From positions 1 to 36,163 of the forward strand of contig JACREX010000035.1 in assembly GCA_016212695.1 (NCBI GenBank): DNA of 36,163 nt. Direction: 5' to 3'. Shown piece by piece: positions 35,132 through 36,163 of the stretch (position 1 is its first letter; every line of letters starts with the position of its first letter). This DNA is from Bacteroidia bacterium. Its GTDB lineage: Bacteria > Bacteroidota > Bacteroidia > Bacteroidales > GWF2-35-48. The translations under genes were made by a program, and so were the position numbers. The notes below the pieces were generated by a model. The model saw only the letters and a program-made list of their open reading frames with translations. It ran no database searches and was not told the DNA's origin.

Positions 35132-36002
35132 GGGCTATTACCGATTTGGTAGAAGTATATCCTCCGGTAATATTCATAGTTACATTAAATGTTTGTGCCG
35201 CACTGCCCATATTCATAACGGTTGCAGTTGGGTTTACCGAGCCGGGCGTCATGATAGAGTTCATATCAATTGACACGGAAGATACATCATTTGCCGGTTG
35301 AGTACCCAGCGATACCATATCCAATGCCAAATAAGCTCCCATGTTTTGATTATCAGAAATTATTTCTCGGAATGCAATATATATGTTTTGTCCTGCATAT
35401 GTGTTCAGGCTTAATGCATAACGTTTCCATGTAGACATTGGCATAAGGTCGAGCGTGTCCACATCCATTAATAATGTTGTGAAAGCGGAAGTCTGATTTG
35501 TTGTTGTTGAAATAAGCACATGGAGAGAGTCTTCGTATGCGCCGAACCACCACAGGTTAAAAATTATACTGTCGCCACTGCTAACGGTAAACTGAGGAGT
35601 AATAAGCCATTGGTCATTTGACGCTGTTCCGCCCGTAGTGTAAGTGCAATAAGCTACAAAGTTGCCACCGCCCGAGGGGACATCCTGGGTTCCGCCATTC
35701 CACCCGTTAAGAGGAGTTGTACCGTTTGCACACTGTGCCCAGCCTGTTCCACCGTCAGGGTTTTGTTTTGTCCATCCTGTTGGAGGGAACGATGATTCAA
35801 AACTTTCAAAAAGATAAGATTCTACTTGTCTTGATTGATGGTCGTTGGCAATAACATTTTTACTTTTTACCGTGTGGGCAGGATTTTTCATATACGGGAT
35901 CATCTTGGGGGCGGTGCCCGAAAAATCGCTCATGCTTTTTTGAGCAAAACTGCCGGAAAACAGCAGAAAAACCAAGTAACAGAAGATAGTAACTTTTTTC
36001 AT
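35097..36002 (-). CDS. T9SS adhesin, N-terminal part of a frameshifted gene
   Basis: 301 aa ending early. The signal peptide is MKKVTIFCYLVFLLFSGSFA, cut before QKSMS. A cleaved-adhesin/choice-of-anchor J domain follows (about 62-235): LFESFESSFPPTGWTKQN, NDQWLITPQFTV and LSLNTYAGQNIYIAFR. Then comes the start of a CARDB-like domain (PANDVSSVSIDMN, SVNPTATVMNMG) that is cut by a TGA at 35099-35097. Deleting base 35100 restores the frame, reading QQVTFDPWNATLGNY, and gives a single 919-aa protein with the 33242-35131 part. The 161 bp upstream (36003-36163) contain no further gene and no clear promoter. Confidence 0.88.
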   Translation of the reverse strand: MKKVTIFCYLVFLLFSGSFAQKSMSDFSGTAPKMIPYMKNPAHTVKSKNVIANDHQSRQVESYLFESFESSFPPTGWTKQNPDGGTGWAQCANGTTPLNGWNGGTQDVPSGGGNFVAYCTYTTGGTASNDQWLITPQFTVSSGDSIIFNLWWFGAYEDSLHVLISTTTNQTSAFTTLLMDVDTLDLMPMSTWKRYALSLNTYAGQNIYIAFREIISDNQNMGAYLALDMVSLGTQPANDVSSVSIDMNSIMTPGSVNPTATVMNMGSAAQTFNVTMNITGGYTSTKSVIALASMASQQVTL

Positions 36003-36163
36003 TTTTTTTGTTTTAGGGTTAATATTAAAATTAATGGCTCTTATCTAAATATTGGTTGATTTTTATATATACTGTAATTTTGCTACCATATCAGGGTCAA
36101 GTTCACATGTAAAATGCCGCTTGACTGGACATCTATATGTCCTCTTTGAAAAATTCTCAATAA

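Overview
The window looks like a chromosomal segment of a Bacteroidota bacterium, AT-rich by eye, with mostly housekeeping content. Lineage clues are a type IX secretion system (T9SS) type B (gliding-motility-associated) C-terminal domain, two T9SS type A sorting domains, an RprX/RprY-like two-component pair, promoters of the form TTTG-N18-20-TAnnTTTG, and almost no Shine-Dalgarno signals. I cannot name the genus.

Layout. 1-4514: a giant secreted repeat protein running off the left edge; it is missing from the ORF track because its stop lies outside the window. 4579-7024: a small secreted protein, mtnA, and an alpha/beta hydrolase. 7290-8711: a secreted HExxH protein, convergent with 8812-13837, a probable operon read leftward (AMP nucleosidase, holA, a lipoprotein, an M49 peptidase). 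13947-17514: an HsdR_N-type protein, a GNAT acetyltransferase, fmt, a strong terminator, and dnaA. 17515-17973: a very AT-rich gap behind dnaA, a weak oriC candidate. 17974-20382: a CAP/OmpA-like/TPR protein. 20675-24194: histidine kinase and response regulator, yqgE, and a class IV aminotransferase. 24378-30757: aspS, then on the minus strand a YiiX-like cysteine hydrolase, a double ABC ATPase and a PagL-like deacylase. 30835-32471: tRNA-Phe with its terminator and a PLP enzyme. 32509-36002: a decayed T9SS gene remnant and a T9SS adhesin gene split by a single-base frameshift.

How the genes relate. Replication and translation functions (dnaA, holA, fmt, aspS, tRNA-Phe) are interleaved with envelope and secreted proteins. 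The three large T9SS clients at the two ends imply a T9SS elsewhere in the genome. I see no phage, transposase, CRISPR array or defence island.

The least expected signal is a set of short tandem arrays with a 7-bp period (one continues into an 8-bp period). Each has a different unit sequence, and they sit in five places: four intergenic spacers and the signal-peptide region of the decayed gene. One fills practically the whole 155-bp spacer ahead of the ABC ATPase gene and another forms an inverted set between divergent genes. The other notable observations are gene decay: a T9SS gene reduced to its signal peptide and sorting tail, and an adhesin whose frame is restored by removing one base.
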